Origin: Paramacrobiotus metropolitanus
Lineage: Eukaryota; Tardigrada; Eutardigrada; Parachela; Macrobiotidae
Length of the DNA: 64,000 nt
Direction of reading: 5' to 3'
Assembly (NCBI RefSeq): GCF_019649055.1
Contig: NW_026570237.1
Coordinates: forward strand, 744,001 to 808,000
Positions 10,613 through 21,225 of the stretch are shown piece by piece (within the stretch, counting starts at the first letter, position 1; every line of letters begins with the position of its first letter). Made by a program: the position numbers and the translations under genes. The notes under the pieces were generated by a model. That model searched no databases. It saw only the letters and a list, made by a program, of their open reading frames with translations, and was not told where the DNA came from.

Positions 10613-12122
10613 ACGATTTGCAGCCGGACCAGCACTTAGTCGACCAGCCAGCGCGTCGGACACAGAAACCAACAGCGACATCGAATGGCTCGACATGCCA
10701 GATCCGATTCCAGTACCACGATTGACAGTTCCGCCCGATCATATGGTCGCGCCAGAACGACAGGTCCACCCGAGACCAGCCTCACTGGTGCCGCCACCGG
10801 ACATAGCGGAACGCCTGGTACGGATCATGAGGGGTAACGTTACGCAAGGCAGACCGGTTTACACGGACGACTTCCAGGTACTGAACCAGCCGGCCAACGT
10901 CGATCAACCGGCCCCTCGGACCTTACGTCAACAATGGGACGAAGAGCAGGCAGCAGCGGACCAACGGTTACGCGATGCCGACACCGGGCCAATGCAGATG
11001 ACGATACCTCAAGTACTGAGGATTCGGCACCTTATCAGGGACGCCGAGGATATCGAGCGTCGCATTACCAATCGGATCCAAAACCTCAGCACGTCTGACC
11101 CAGGAGTGGCCAGATTAACGGACCAGCAGCAAACACTGTCCCAACGGATAGCTTTGCTTAGGGAGATTACTCCGAATAATACGATGCCCACCGGCCTCGG
11201 ACTAAGAGTCTTTGATATTCTAACGAGGGGGGTCCGCGAGACTATCGAAGAATACTGGAACGTCCAACGACCTGGCCCGTCAACGACGGCACACTCCAGC
11301 GACTTCGACCCGGTAAACGAATGGCGACCATCACCAGTGTCCGCGCCAGCACCTTTGGCCCTGACATACGAACCGGTCGCCCCAGCACCAGCTGGACAAC
11401 CAACTCCAGCTGAGTCGGCTCAGGCCCTAACGGTGCCTGGTCCAACATTAAGCCAACCTAGGGACACTGCTGGAACTGCTACAGCGGGCAGCAGTATAGA
11501 AGTCCCACCGCAGAACGTCGAAATGGACGTGAGCCTGCCGGATAACACCTTAGAGCTTTTGTTGGAGAAGCCAGTCGAACCGAAGTCGACACCAGTCCAA
11601 CCGGCTGGTGAAACGACAAGTCCAATGGTTGTTGATGCACCAACGGTGTCATCACAGCAGATGCCGAAACCAATCGAGGGCGACACATCAAGTGGAACCC
11701 TTATTGTCCGACCAACGGACAGGAAATCCACAGGAGGAAGGCCAGAACCAGCCACTCCTGCCACAACAAGTGGTCCACAGTCGCCCAGGTTTAAAAAGAA
11801 GAAGAGGACTCCTCCAGAAGCAGATGAGCCTCCTTCACAACGGTCACTTCCACCTTGGCAGGGACCAAGAGAAAACATGGAGCTGAACCGTCTGACCAGG
11901 CCCACTCTAACAGCGTGGAGTGGTCCGCCAAAGAACTTAGACGTCCCTGGCCCTACCAGGCCCGGCCCGTCCATACTTAAACCTAAGAAGGCGGAACCAC
12001 CGACTTTGACGCTTCGAGGCCTAACGACCAAGAAGAAGAAGTCGCCGCCGAAGAACTTTCCTGGCAAAGGACATGTGCTTTCACCACCGGAAGCACCAAA
12101 GATTCCGTCAGGAACGACTTAA
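10572..12122 (+). CDS. ORF3 part 2: helical domain and Pro/Ser/Thr-rich tail, copy A
   Basis: The frame is open for about 516 residues in frame 0 and continues part 1 after a 1-base shift (compare B, where LRRWFLDIMRISAERF reads through). A helical stretch around VLRIRHLIRDAEDIERRITNRIQ is followed by a long low-complexity tail rich in Pro, Thr, Ser and Lys, ending in KKKKSPPKNFPGKGH. The terminal TAA (12120-12122) stands where B has a CAA Gln codon, so the true frame continues. Copy B lacks about 310 bases in the first third of this part. No catalytic motif or membrane segment is visible. Function unknown. Confidence 0.62.
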   Translation: MRQRFLRIMRISAERFAAGPALSRPASASDTETNSDIEWLDMPDPIPVPRLTVPPDHMVAPERQVHPRPASLVPPPDIAERLVRIMRGNVTQGRPVYTDDFQVLNQPANVDQPAPRTLRQQWDEEQAAADQRLRDADTGPMQMTIPQVLRIRHLIRDAEDIERRITNRIQNLSTSDPGVARLTDQQQTLSQRIALLREITPNNTMPTGLGLRVFDILTRGVRETIEEYWNVQRPGPSTTAHSSDFDPVNEWRPSPVSAPAPLALTYEPVAPAPAGQPTPAESAQALTVPGPTLSQPRDTAGTATAGSSIEVPPQNVEMDVSLPDNTLELLLEKPVEPKSTPVQPAGETTSPMVVDAPTVSSQQMPKPIEGDTSSGTLIVRPTDRKSTGGRPEPATPATTSGPQSPRFKKKKRTPPEADEPPSQRSLPPWQGPRENMELNRLTRPTLTAWSGPPKNLDVPGPTRPGPSILKPKKAEPPTLTLRGLTTKKKKSPPKNFPGKGHVLSPPEAPKIPSGTT

Positions 12123-13746
12123 CCTTTGCGGGACGAACCTCCAACGAGGCATCGTATCCGACTGACTCAAAAAGAGTCATGGGATGACCCGCATAACCGG
12201 GCTGTAAGCGAGATCATAGAGGTTGATCTGCGCTTAAACTTAACCGGAGAGGACATGCGCCAGCGACTACGCGCCGGCGATCCAACATTAACGGACCGAG
12301 AGATTGACCGCACCAACCGGGGTTGTCAATTGTTGGTCCAAGAACGGACAATCCTCATCAGAAAATTGATGGCCATGCGGAGCAAAAAGCCAGGCCCTTC
12401 GCCAACGCAAGTTGCCTAGCGAAATCATTGAGCATGCCATCTACATCAGGGGCCCACACATCAATCCAAGGGCATGGACAGTCGAACCGCGTCCACGACC
12501 AGGCCAGCCAGTAGAAGACGAACTTCCACCGGAAGAGGCAGAGAGCGAGGACGAACGTCCTCAACTGCCTGCGGCCTTTTGGGCCGTCTCATCCAGCGAG
12601 GAGTCGGAGATTGAAGAAGACTTGGACGAAAACGTCCAAAGGGAGTTATATGAGACCAGTCAGGTCCGGCCACCTTCAACGAAGGAATCGCCACGCCGAA
12701 GCCGATCTCCATCAAAAAGGATTTCTCCCGGACGCGCCACATCAACTCCGGCGCGAATGCCCTGTATGCCGGCCATCGAACCGGCGCCTGCCAGGTTCAC
12801 ACCGAGCCGGCCAGGCAAGTCCCCGACCAAAGAGAGGATGGACACCACACCTCCTCCACAGCCAACCATGACCATTACTGTGGAAAGAATTGCAGCACCT
12901 ACGGTGTCTGCAGGTTTATCACTTGAGCCAGTAACGGTCACAGTTAGGACTCCTGCACCAGTGGTCGCAGAATCGGCCAAAACGACGGTGCAGATAACTC
13001 CGGCTGTCTCGGACCAAGAAGTGGAAGCTGACACGGCCCTTATGCCCATGAGTGCTCTCACTTCTATCGAGCAGAGACACTTAATCATCCACGCAGACCA
13101 AAACGAGCGACGGCGATACCGATTCTTGCTAACGAAGAGGCAGGAGGCGAAGGAGCAGAATAACATGGAAGAATATGACATGTTATCTGAGATGCTCGCG
13201 CCATTAGTTTACCGAATGGTAAAAGACTGCCGGACCCGTCGCAACCAAAGGGCTTTTCCCCCACCGGGGCAAGATCCAATGATGGCCGAAGCACTGTCGT
13301 CAAGTGCACCACCAACCGTGGTACCACCAAAGGCACAACTACCAGCGGCTTCAGAGCCAATGGACACTACTCCGTCTGGGCCTGTGGCCATAGCGCCACA
13401 GCCAGAACCAGTCCAACCGGAGGAGCCACCGAAGGCCACTTCGTCGGCACAAGAATTGGCAGGCCAAAGTTAGTCCGGAACAGGGCCAACGGCCGCTGCT
13501 CCGACAATACTGACGAACATGCCCGCCAGTGTCGACGACATACCTTTTGGCCGCCCAGTATCATTCCCTATAACCGGGACACTGGAGAACTTGGCACTTG
13601 GCATGAGAGTGATCCACTCAGCTAATTCCCAACGGAATAAGCTGCCGAGAAAAGCCAAAAACCCAGAGAGGGCCAGACCGGCCTCTCGTCCAAACTCCCC
13701 TCAACCGAGTGGAAGTCAGGCGGCCACACCTTGGCACAACATCTAA
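12123..13746 (+). pseudogene. ORF3 part 3, copy A
   Basis: After the TAA at 12120 the frame continues (PLRDEPPTRHRIRLTQ) to about 12419. It then shifts to frame 1, where SEIIEHAIYIRGPHI and an acidic segment rich in Glu/Ser lead into another Pro/Thr/Val-rich linker. A basic helical segment follows (TSIEQRHLIIHADQNERRRY). A TAG at 13471-13473 interrupts frame 1, and the same frame runs on to 13746. Copy B retains homology only to about 51362, matching A near 12470, so the rest has no second copy in this window to test it. Function unknown. Confidence 0.55.
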
Positions 13747-14284
13747 TCCAGAGGCCGAACGGAACCGCCAGAAGAAGCAGGCGGCCAAAGATAAAAAGAC
13801 AGAGGCCAAGATCACCCAGCTAGAAAAGCGGCTGTCAGGCGATGACGACGTCCAAGTCCTATCGGACAGTCCAGACAAACCAGCAGAGCCCGTACTAAAT
13901 CGTCCACGGCGAGATCAGGAGTATGAACCACGCTTCGGGACAGAACCGCCCTCAGAAGAAGTGATGCTCCCCGCGCCCTGGGACGACGAAGCCGAGCTAC
14001 CGGATCCTGGACCGGAGGCCACACACACAGAGATCCCAGCGGACCACTATGTGCGATTAACCGTGGCAGCCGCCAGGGCTATGAGGCGCGCAACAGGACG
14101 AGACATGTACCAATGCCTCGTCTGCGTCCTACGATCTCGGATGAAATACAAGGAAGAATACCAGGGCCTACCGCCGGCGGACCGTGTACTAACGGCACCC
14201 TTTATGCGGCGGATGGTATCCCGGATTCTGGACATGGGACTTCTGGTCCGCACACACCGTGACTGGTCCAGCATGATGGAATAA
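13709..14284 (+). CDS. ORF3 part 4: coiled coil and conserved-looking helical domain, copy A
   Basis: Frame 2 opens with a Lys/Gln/Glu-rich coiled coil (AERNRQKKQAAKDKK) and an acidic stretch. A compact domain with a regular hydrophobic pattern follows (VRLTVAAARAMRR, YQCLVCVLRSRMKYKEEY, MRRMVSRILDMGLLVRTH). The frame ends at 14284 just after SSMME, and the following protein (TWPIGQQDFPIAGTF) is in frame 0, so there is a shift at about 14282. The domain resembles no family I can name. It may be a second capsid-like or structural domain. Confidence 0.52.
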   Translation: MEVRRPHLGTTSNPEAERNRQKKQAAKDKKTEAKITQLEKRLSGDDDVQVLSDSPDKPAEPVLNRPRRDQEYEPRFGTEPPSEEVMLPAPWDDEAELPDPGPEATHTEIPADHYVRLTVAAARAMRRATGRDMYQCLVCVLRSRMKYKEEYQGLPPADRVLTAPFMRRMVSRILDMGLLVRTHRDWSSMME

Positions 14285-15155
14285 CACGTGGCCCATCGGC
14301 CAGCAGGACTTTCCCATAGCAGGGACTTTCCATCAGATATGCAGAACTATCGCTTATCTGCATAATCCAAGAGGCTCCAACCTGACCGATATCGCCAGGA
14401 CACTCAACGCCCTCTACTACCAGGGAGAAGAGAACCTGGATAAACTCATTACCAGACTGGCCGATGAGCTAATTGCGCTGGTCTGGGAAGGAACCCTGGA
14501 AACGACCAACGCACATAGGGCGGAGCCAATTCGCTTCACTATTCCGGGATTCATCCCACAGAAGACCCTACTGTCTCTGTATGTGTCACACGACGTTGAC
14601 ACAAAATGGGATCCGGACAGAAAGAAAGCAGTGGGACCGCCAAAGGACAAGTTGACCGGCAGAGCCAAGGAGGCTTATTTAATCTCCCAAGAGGCCAAAC
14701 TGCCCGGTCCGAAGAACTTGCCGGTCGAAAAGCCCCCTCGACCATCGGTCACAAGGAGAGAGAGGGCCGCACGGCAAGAAGAGGAAGATCAAATGCGCGC
14801 GGCCGGAATCCGACCCGTGCCTAGGGACACTGTGTCACTGCCTAACGCAGCTGGCCAGTCCAGACCTTCTTCACCGACTCCATCAGCCACATCAACCAAA
14901 AGTCGAAAGACCACGGCCACAAAGGCCACGGCTGCAAACAGGAGCCTGAGGAAGGGCCCGCTACCACCGGGTCGAGACGTATCAGGCTCCGAGGACTCCG
15001 AACCGGAGGACTCAGAGGAAGAACAGCAAGAAGAGCCGGACCAGGACCAAACCATGGAATCCCAAAGGTCCGACTCTGACGACGATGATGACCAGAGCCC
15101 TGGTAAACTTACCATGGACGTCCCACGGGACCATGACACGGAAATCCTACCTGGT
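14280..15155 (+). CDS. ORF3 part 5, interrupted by nested element D
   Basis: Frame 0 is open from 14280. It begins with TWPIGQQDFPIAGTFHQ, a helical region (IARTLNALYYQGEENLDKLI), then a Lys/Pro/Ser-rich and finally a very acidic Glu/Asp/Ser tail. Coding ends abruptly at 15155, where the TGTCAG start of element D's LTR begins. The host frame appears to resume at about 17799, on the far side of D. No enzyme motifs. The acidic tail could be a natively disordered interaction region. Confidence 0.55.
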
Positions 15156-15294
15156 TGTCAGATATATGTGTGTATACACATCACCTTTCTGCATAGCAAC
15201 GTTATGTATACGAGTCAATGTTTTGGTTTTTGCTGACAGTCAGTCAGCGACCTGCGTTCGATAATAAAAGTACATTTATTATCACGTCACGACA
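15156..15294 (+). repeat. 5' LTR of element D
   Basis: Starts TGTCAG and ends CGACA, followed after three bases by TGGCGTGAAGG, a plausible primer-binding site. An AATAAA polyadenylation signal lies at 15263-15268. TATA-like GTATAC sequences occur upstream of it. The 139-bp length is short but known for mag-type elements. There is no matching 3' copy to confirm the ends. Confidence 0.55.
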
Positions 15295-15344
15295 AACTGG
15301 CGTGAAGGCCACACGACCTCACGCGGTCTGATTCCTTACACAAA

Positions 15345-17276
15345 ATGTCGACCCCGGCGCCGATAACGCCTGCATCGCCTACTTCGCCATCAGCCCCCAC
15401 GACGTCCAGCGAGAAGACTGGATCCGGGCTGATCAAGTTTGAACCCGCGAAGATGACATGGCGGTGGTGGCAATTCCAATACAGGAATTACGTGAAGCTA
15501 CGGAAAATCAATGACCTGGAAGACCAGAAGTGTTTGCTGCTAGATTCACTCGGGATCGATGCGGGGGAAATGCTTTTTTCCATGTGTTTACCTACTGATC
15601 CCGAAAATTTCACAATTGCGCAGCTGGTGGACAAGCTCGAGCATGCCTAAGTGAAGAAAACGAACGCCGCCACCGAGTGGGCGAACTACTTTAAGCTGCA
15701 GCAAGAGTCCGGTGAGACCTTGCTGGATTTTTCAAATCGCCTGCGACGAAAGGCATTTCCCTGCGGTTTCCCAGCCGACGTACTTGAGAAGAATATGTCG
15801 GCGACCTTTCTGAACGGAATCGCAAGCGACGCTACACGCCAACACCTGCAATCCCAGACCTACACCACTCTGGAGAAGGCTCTGGAGATCTGCGAGGAGT
15901 ACGAGCTCCGGAGAAGCAACAAGAAGGGCAGTACGGCGCCTGATGTGGCTCGCGTGGACAATGCACGCCGTGGCGGCGGCGCAAGAGGAAGAAACCGCGG
16001 CGGCGGCCGAGGCGGACAGCAACGGCGCGGCGCTGGTCCGGACAGGCAGCTCGCAACTAGTAGTAGTACAGGAAGCGTGTGCGATGGCTGCGGCTCTAGC
16101 CAACATGTCCGAGCGGAGTGCTGGGCGAAGGAGCTAGCATGTAAAAACTGTGGAAGAAAGGGTCATATTGCGAAAATGTGTCGAAGCGGGAAGCAACCTG
16201 CAACCCAGCAGCGAAGAGACGGACGACGGACATTACTCGTGGAAGAGGAATTTGACGTCTTGTCAGTGGACACAACGGGGGGACGATCCATCCACGTACC
16301 AGTAAAGCTGGATGGCGTGCCTGTGTCGCCCGTTCTGGATACAGGATCCAGCGTGACGATTATTGCGGCCGACACGTGACGATCAACCGGATCCCCGAAG
16401 CTGTCACCGTATACGAATACTCTGCGGAGCTTCACGGGGCACACACTAAAGGTCATCGGTACTGCAACCGTGGAAGTCGACCACGCACGCACTCGCAAGG
16501 CACTGCCGGTTGTGGTGGTGGCCACTGGTGGAAACGTGCTGGGTAGAGACTGGATCCGCGCCTTGGATCTCAGCCGACTGAGTCTGCGGGATTTGCAGTC
16601 GACCAGGGTGTCTACAGTTTCCGGCACACTGGAGGTGTAACAGCTGCTGAAGAAGCACAGCGCAGTTTTCCGTGACGAACTGGGCCATTGCAAACATTAC
16701 AAGGCTTACCTGCACTTGAAGCCAGGCGCGACGCTTGTATTCCGGAAAGCTCGATCAGTGCCATTTGCCTTTCGCGAAGCACTGGATCGCGACCTGGATC
16801 GCCTGGTGGAGAGGGGCATCCTTACACCAGTGGAACGGGCCGACTGGGCAGCTCCAGTGGTGACGGCGCAGAAACGGGCTGGAGAAATCCGCACCTGTGC
16901 CGCCCTTAGCACGGGACTCAACGACGCTCTCAACGTCCAGCAGTACCCGCTGCCGACGCCCGATGAGCTGTTCGCGAAGCTGAACGGAGGGAAACAGTTC
17001 AGTACGTTGGACCTGGCGGAAGCGTACGCCCAGGTGGAGCTAGATGAAGAGAGCAAGAACCTGGTAGTGATCAACACGCACAAGGGGTTGTTCCGGTACA
17101 ACCGACTCCCCTTCGGTGTCGCCTGCGGTCCCTCCGTGTTTCAGCAGATCATGGAAAGTGTCCTCCAGGGATGCGAGGGAGTCGCCATTTACCTCGATGA
17201 CATCATCGTCACCGGGGCGACGGAAGAGAAACACCTCCGGAACTCCAACGCCTGGAAGAGCACGGTTTCATGCTGA
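15345..17276 (+). pseudogene. gag-pol: Gag-protease-RT polyprotein of element D
   Basis: One reading frame carries everything, interrupted by TAA 15648-15650, TGA 16377-16379 and TAA 16638-16640. Gag has a capsid region (MTWRWWQFQYRNYVKLRK), an Arg/Gly-rich stretch and two perfect CX2CX4HX4C knuckles (CDGCGSSQHVRAEC and CKNCGRKGHIAKMC). Protease shows VLDTGSSVTII. RT shows STLDLAEAYAQVEL, RLPFGVACGPSVFQ and the YLDDIIVTG box. A frameshift at about 17245 moves the continuation into frame 2. Gag, protease and RT in a single frame is typical of several gypsy lineages. The nonsense codons show that the copy is dead. Confidence 0.82.
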
Positions 17277-17790
17277 AGCGCAGCAAGTGCTTCTTCCTTC
17301 AGGACTCCGTGGAGTACCTGGGGTTCGTGGTGGACCACCGAGGTCGCCACATTTCCCAGGACCGCGTCAAGGCACTCCGCGATATGGCCCGGCCGACCAA
17401 CATCAGCGAACTCCGAGCGTTCCTGGGTCTGGTCAACCATTACGGGAAGTTCGTACGCGACCTGTCCGGAAAGTGTGCGCCGTTCCACAATCTCCTGAAG
17501 GCCGGAGTCGCCTGGTCCTGGTCCAAGGACTGCGAAACGCAGTTCCTCTCCTTGAAGGAGCAGATTGTCCGCGCGACGTTCCTGGTTCATTACGATCCCC
17601 GGATGCCGCTGGTCCTCGCCGCGGACGCGTCACAGTACGGCGTTGGCGCCGTGATCTGTCACCGTTTCCCGGACGGAACGGAACGGCCAATCGCACACGC
17701 CCCGAAGACGCTCACAGCCGCCGAGAAGAACTACGGCCAGATAGAAAAGGAGGCCTTGGCACTGGTGTTCGGGTGCCGGAAGTTCCATCG
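17245..17790 (+). pseudogene. pol: RT thumb and truncated RNase H of element D
   Basis: In frame 2 the thumb (GFMLKRSKCFFL, YLGFVVD, LRAFLGLVNHYGKF) leads into RNase H (LVLAADASQYGVGAV, then EKNYGQIEKEALALVFGCRKFH). Homology stops at the last motif, before the catalytic His/Asp region of RNase H and before any integrase. The following bases belong to ORF3 of copy A. The truncation is probably a deletion that removed the 3' half of D. Confidence 0.8.
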
Positions 17791-17798
17791 AACTCCTT

Positions 17799-18086
17799 GG
17801 ACGATATGACGTACAACTTTCAACGTACGACCCTCAGCTGAGTGACGGGAATGAATATCCCCCTAGTCGCCCTAACGGGTTGCACTATCTCAGCGAGGAC
17901 GTTCGATACGTCGTTAAAAAGATGCTGCGCGTAGGTTGGCTCAAGCAGACTGTTGACGAGCCAGAAGCCCAGCAGCGTTATGCAATGAAGACTAACCCAC
18001 CAGACCGATATGGCCCTCGCCCCACTGAACCCGCCTCCTTGGCCTCAACCAAGTCCAAGAAGAAGCGGCGCACTTACCATCAGTGA
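17799..18086 (+). CDS. ORF3 C-terminal end, copy A
   Basis: Coding resumes right after element D in frame 0, the same frame number as before D: YDVQLSTYDPQLSDGNEYPP, then a helical segment around LSEDVRYVVKKMLRVGWLK, and a basic tail KSKKKRRTYHQ ending at TGA 18086. The composition matches ORF3 rather than D. Taken with the parts before D, ORF3 would be about 2,300 residues. Bases 18087-18370 that follow have stops in all frames I checked and no clear feature. Confidence 0.5.
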   Translation, partial: GRYDVQLSTYDPQLSDGNEYPPSRPNGLHYLSEDVRYVVKKMLRVGWLKQTVDEPEAQQRYAMKTNPPDRYGPRPTEPASLASTKSKKKRRTYHQ

Positions 18087-18375
18087 CCTAGGCGTAGAAT
18101 TCGCATAGGGTCTCGGGGGTGATCCCGATATAATTCACCGGGCAAGAAAAGCCTAGTTAACAAATTACACGTAAAATTATATGGACGTAAAACATAGGGC
18201 GTAATTATCATAGGGACCTGTCATAGAAAGCGGACTTAACCTCATTCTGCAAGTTTCATTTCTGTTACCACAGAGAATGGGACTTACACCGCAGCAGAAG
18301 TACGAGCCGTGATTTTCGGACTGCAGACGCAATAGCGGGGATCACTTAAACCGCCGGGACAATTCCTCACGGGAA

Positions 18376-20324
18376 TTGTTCCCCTGCGCATACCACCTGC
18401 GGCCGGGCTTCCGCGACAAGACCGACAGAGCCTACTGCTTCTACTTAGAAGTGGTGAGAGGCAGTTTCGACGCATACTGTCATATGACCAGCCGCGATGG
18501 AAGCCATCTGTTTCCTCTATTGAGGGACCATAAACAGATAGAGATCTACGATCTCTACATCAACGCAGTGGCGACCGACAACCTGGCTGGAGCAGTACCG
18601 GAACCCCGATCCCCCCACTCAGCCAATCGGCTCGAGACCAGAAGGAGCAACGGGACCGGGAACGTCGAACCCGTAACACGGGTTCTGACCAGTCCTCAGG
18701 GCGTGGCCCAACGGCCGCCCCGAGAAATTACGTACATCAGCCACATCCGCAGCAGCCATCGTCAGGCTCTCAATCCTACGGATATGGGTTGCCTATACCG
18801 ACGACATATAACCAGATCCTGGAAAACATCAACAAAGCAATGGTTGACCAGGTAGCTAAGCAGCTGCTGGAAGGTGGACTGCTGGATGCCTTGAAGGGCC
18901 AATATCAGCCAGCGCGCACTGAGCACCGCCCGCCACTGGCACCGCTACCGCGGAACCCAGATGACTTACGTCATCAGATTCAGAGTCGCAACCAGGACCA
19001 AACTGGCCGCCAAAGTCGTAGCCAGCCCGAGGAGCGCCAAACGCGCACATCACCCGGGAAGCGAAACGAGGCCAAGTCTAACCTGGTTGTCGCTCAGTCC
19101 ACCAAGCGACCAGAACGAAGTGTCAGCTCGGTGGCCCACAACATTAGCATTCAGATCCCAATGGAGACGGAGTCCGCACCGCCGTCATCGGACCCACCGG
19201 CCCGACAAGACGTAGGCGTCAGTGCCACGGACTTCGATCCATATAAACATGCTGAGGACCAAGGCATCAATATCCGGCCATTTCCCCACCGGGTGGTGAC
19301 GGATTACATTATGGGCGCCATCCCATACCCCAGGGACAGATGGGCCCAAGTCGACGCCATGGTCCAGAATCTGCAAACCTTCGTCATCCGGTCCGGACTT
19401 GAAATGGAGATGCAGAAAAAGGAGTGGCCCCGTGCTTTCAGCATGGCGGAACACACTGAGAACCGTTAGGGCTACTCAATGGTCCGTGACAATGCTCTAT
19501 CGAGCATCACGGACTCTATCGAACTTACTTGGACAGCCTGTTACCAGACCGGACTGGAATGACTTGTGCCAATTGCACATCAAAAACGACCAACTTGACG
19601 TCGTCAAATACCTGGCCCAGTTTGTCCTACCGGACGCAAACGCCAGCTTCATCATCGCAGCTTGTAGAGCCGCCATGGAAATTCCATGCAAGCCGGCCGA
19701 TTATAAGGAGGCCCCACTTGGAACGTACGCCTACTCGTACAACGGCATGATGATACGCATCTTTGCCGCCAGACTTGGTCACCTACGGAACTCGAAGTTG
19801 CCTATCGGCAGGGGAAGATCATTCCTCGGTTACTGACCCAAGTGGCCCTCCTTGGAAACCAAATCCACGAAATTGAAACGGGAGTCAAAATTCAGAGCGC
19901 CCTGAATGTTTTCAGGAGCCGCGCTAAAGACTACCGTTATCGACACCCAACGGACTTCGACGACGGAGCGGAGGCGTTCGTTAACCGAACGGCAGCGCGG
20001 AAACTTCCAACGAAGTTTCGCACTCAGCGATCCTCGACAGGATCGTCCGCTCAAGTCCAGACTAAGGCCGTACATTCTGGCCCAGAAGTCCAGCCGACCA
20101 GCGCCTCCAGCCAACCACAGGACAACCTAACTGAACAGGAGTTGGCGGACATGGAGGAAAGCGTCGTCGACCCACTCAATCCTGGGTTGGGCGACGGCGA
20201 CCAAGCCGGACAAGGAGGGCAGGAACAGGCCAACGGCCATTCCTGCATGTTGGCCCTAAAAAAGGACCGACATCAGCTGGAACCGGATATGAACACCACG
20301 ATGGGTATCACCCAACGGTTGTAG
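18376..20324 (+). pseudogene. Block 4: further coding sequence downstream of ORF3, copy A
   Basis: Several open stretches in different frames read as one protein broken by indels: AYHLRPGFRDKTDRAYCFYL (from 18376), a Gln/Ser/Arg-rich linker, NINKAMVDQVAKQLLEGGLL (18789-19469), then HIKNDQLDVVKYLAQFVLP (about 19560-19790) and TQVALLGNQIHEIETGVK to 20324. Hydrophobic patterning, acidic tail and Pro/Gln-rich linkers resemble ORF3. I recognise no family. It may be a second downstream protein or the continuation of ORF3 past the TGA at 18086. No second copy is present in the window. Confidence 0.5.
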
Positions 20325-20982
20325 CCCTCGCCCAACAAACGTGGCTTACGGCCATGTACCGTCCACCTCACCAGACCTTCATCCCTGGATCTTAACCGGA
20401 TTCCCCGGATAGGCTCTGGCTTAGCGGCTGGGACCATGAATTTGGCTCGGCCATCCCAGACCATCCGACGGAGTTTACCGGACCGAACTTGGCACAAGGC
20501 CCCGTTCACCGGCATGGAAAGGATCCAGCGCCCAGAAGACGGCGACTGCCCGCATAGAAGTTGCGACAAGCCATGGATTAGCCTGGCCCGCATAGAAGTT
20601 GCGACAAGCCAAGGCCAAGTGCTGGCCCATAGAAGTCGGACCAGGCCCGCTGTGTGTCCAATGGACCATATGCAGCTCACGAGTCTAGTTGCCATACCAG
20701 GCAACTGGGACAAGTGAGTACGGGAGCCACATAGAAGTTGTGGTACACCCACTTTGCATGCCATGTCCAACATCCTCACCACGGACTGCCCAGAGGCCCA
20801 TCCAAAAGATGCACCGCCCCGAGGCCAAATGAGGATGCTTCTAGTTAGAAGACCGACTCCTTTGTGGAAAACGCCTACCAGCGCCCACAATCTAATTTTT
20901 TGGAGTTTGGCCCGGCCAACCTGATGTTTTCGTCAGACGCCACTTAATTTTGTTATGGCCACGGTCTTAGGGAAACTTACCC
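20325..20982 (+). other. 3' untranslated region of copy A with a short tandem repeat
   Basis: No convincing coding sequence. A repeat of about 35 bases (CGCATAGAAGTTGCGACAAG) occurs twice in tandem around 20551-20613, with shortened variants (CATAGAAGT) near 20627 and 20730. It lies between the end of block 4 and the presumed LTR. Confidence 0.45.
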
Positions 20983-21049
20983 GTCATATCTGACATGGTA
21001 GTTAACTCATGGCCCACGGCCATTGAGGCGGACCAGACTTAACCAGTCT

Positions 21050-21225
21050 GCAACTTTGGACCGTCGAAAAAACGAGTAAGTCCTTTTGGCCCGCCATCAA
21101 CTTTGGACCGTCGAAAAATCGACTAAGTCTTTTGGCCCGTCCAACGACGTGGCCACTGAAAAATCGACTAAGTCTTTTGGCCCGTCCAACGACGTGGCTC
21201 ATCAAAAAACGACTAAGTCCACATC
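21050..21225 (+). repeat. Tandem repeats in the presumed U3 of copy A
   Basis: Four degenerate copies of a unit of 40-56 bases built on CGAAAAATCGACTAAGTC followed by TTTTGGCCCGTCC. The two central copies are almost identical, including CAACGACGTGGC. Tandem repeats of this kind are common enhancer-like features of LTR U3 regions. Confidence 0.65.

Larger units (their letters stand above)
15156..17795 (+). mobile_element. Nested short-LTR Ty3/gypsy element D, 3'-truncated
   Basis: A separate retrotransposon inserted into ORF3 of copy A, in the same orientation. It has a 139-bp 5' LTR, a PBS-like TGGCG motif, gag with two CCHC knuckles, a DTG protease, a YLDD RT and part of RNase H. The rest of RNase H, integrase and the 3' LTR are missing. 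RNase H stops after GCRKFH, and A-type coding resumes within about 10 bases. Two knuckles and a short LTR recall mag-like gypsy elements. It is unrelated in sequence to A, B and C and uses a different box (YLDD against FxDD). No target-site duplication can be seen because the 3' end is gone. Confidence 0.85.

Noticed and set aside
11420-12067. Long minus-strand frames opposite ORF3 and pol (also 1426-2238, 12660-13181)
   Set aside because: They are Ser/Gly/Val-rich mirror frames of Pro/Thr-rich coding sequence. Homology between copies follows the + frame.
8990-12122. Ciliate-like stop reassignment (TAA/TAG as Gln)
   Set aside because: Frameshifts, deletions and stops at Leu, Trp and Arg codons occur in the same copies, and the F-box gene reads through without any in-frame TAA/TAG. 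Decay explains the data more simply.
8567-15155. ORF3 as a retroviral envelope
   Set aside because: No signal peptide, furin-like site, fusion peptide or transmembrane helix is visible; the protein is Pro-rich and charged.
21050-21225. CRISPR-like direct repeats
   Set aside because: The units are tandem and degenerate with no unique spacers, inside a eukaryotic LTR region.
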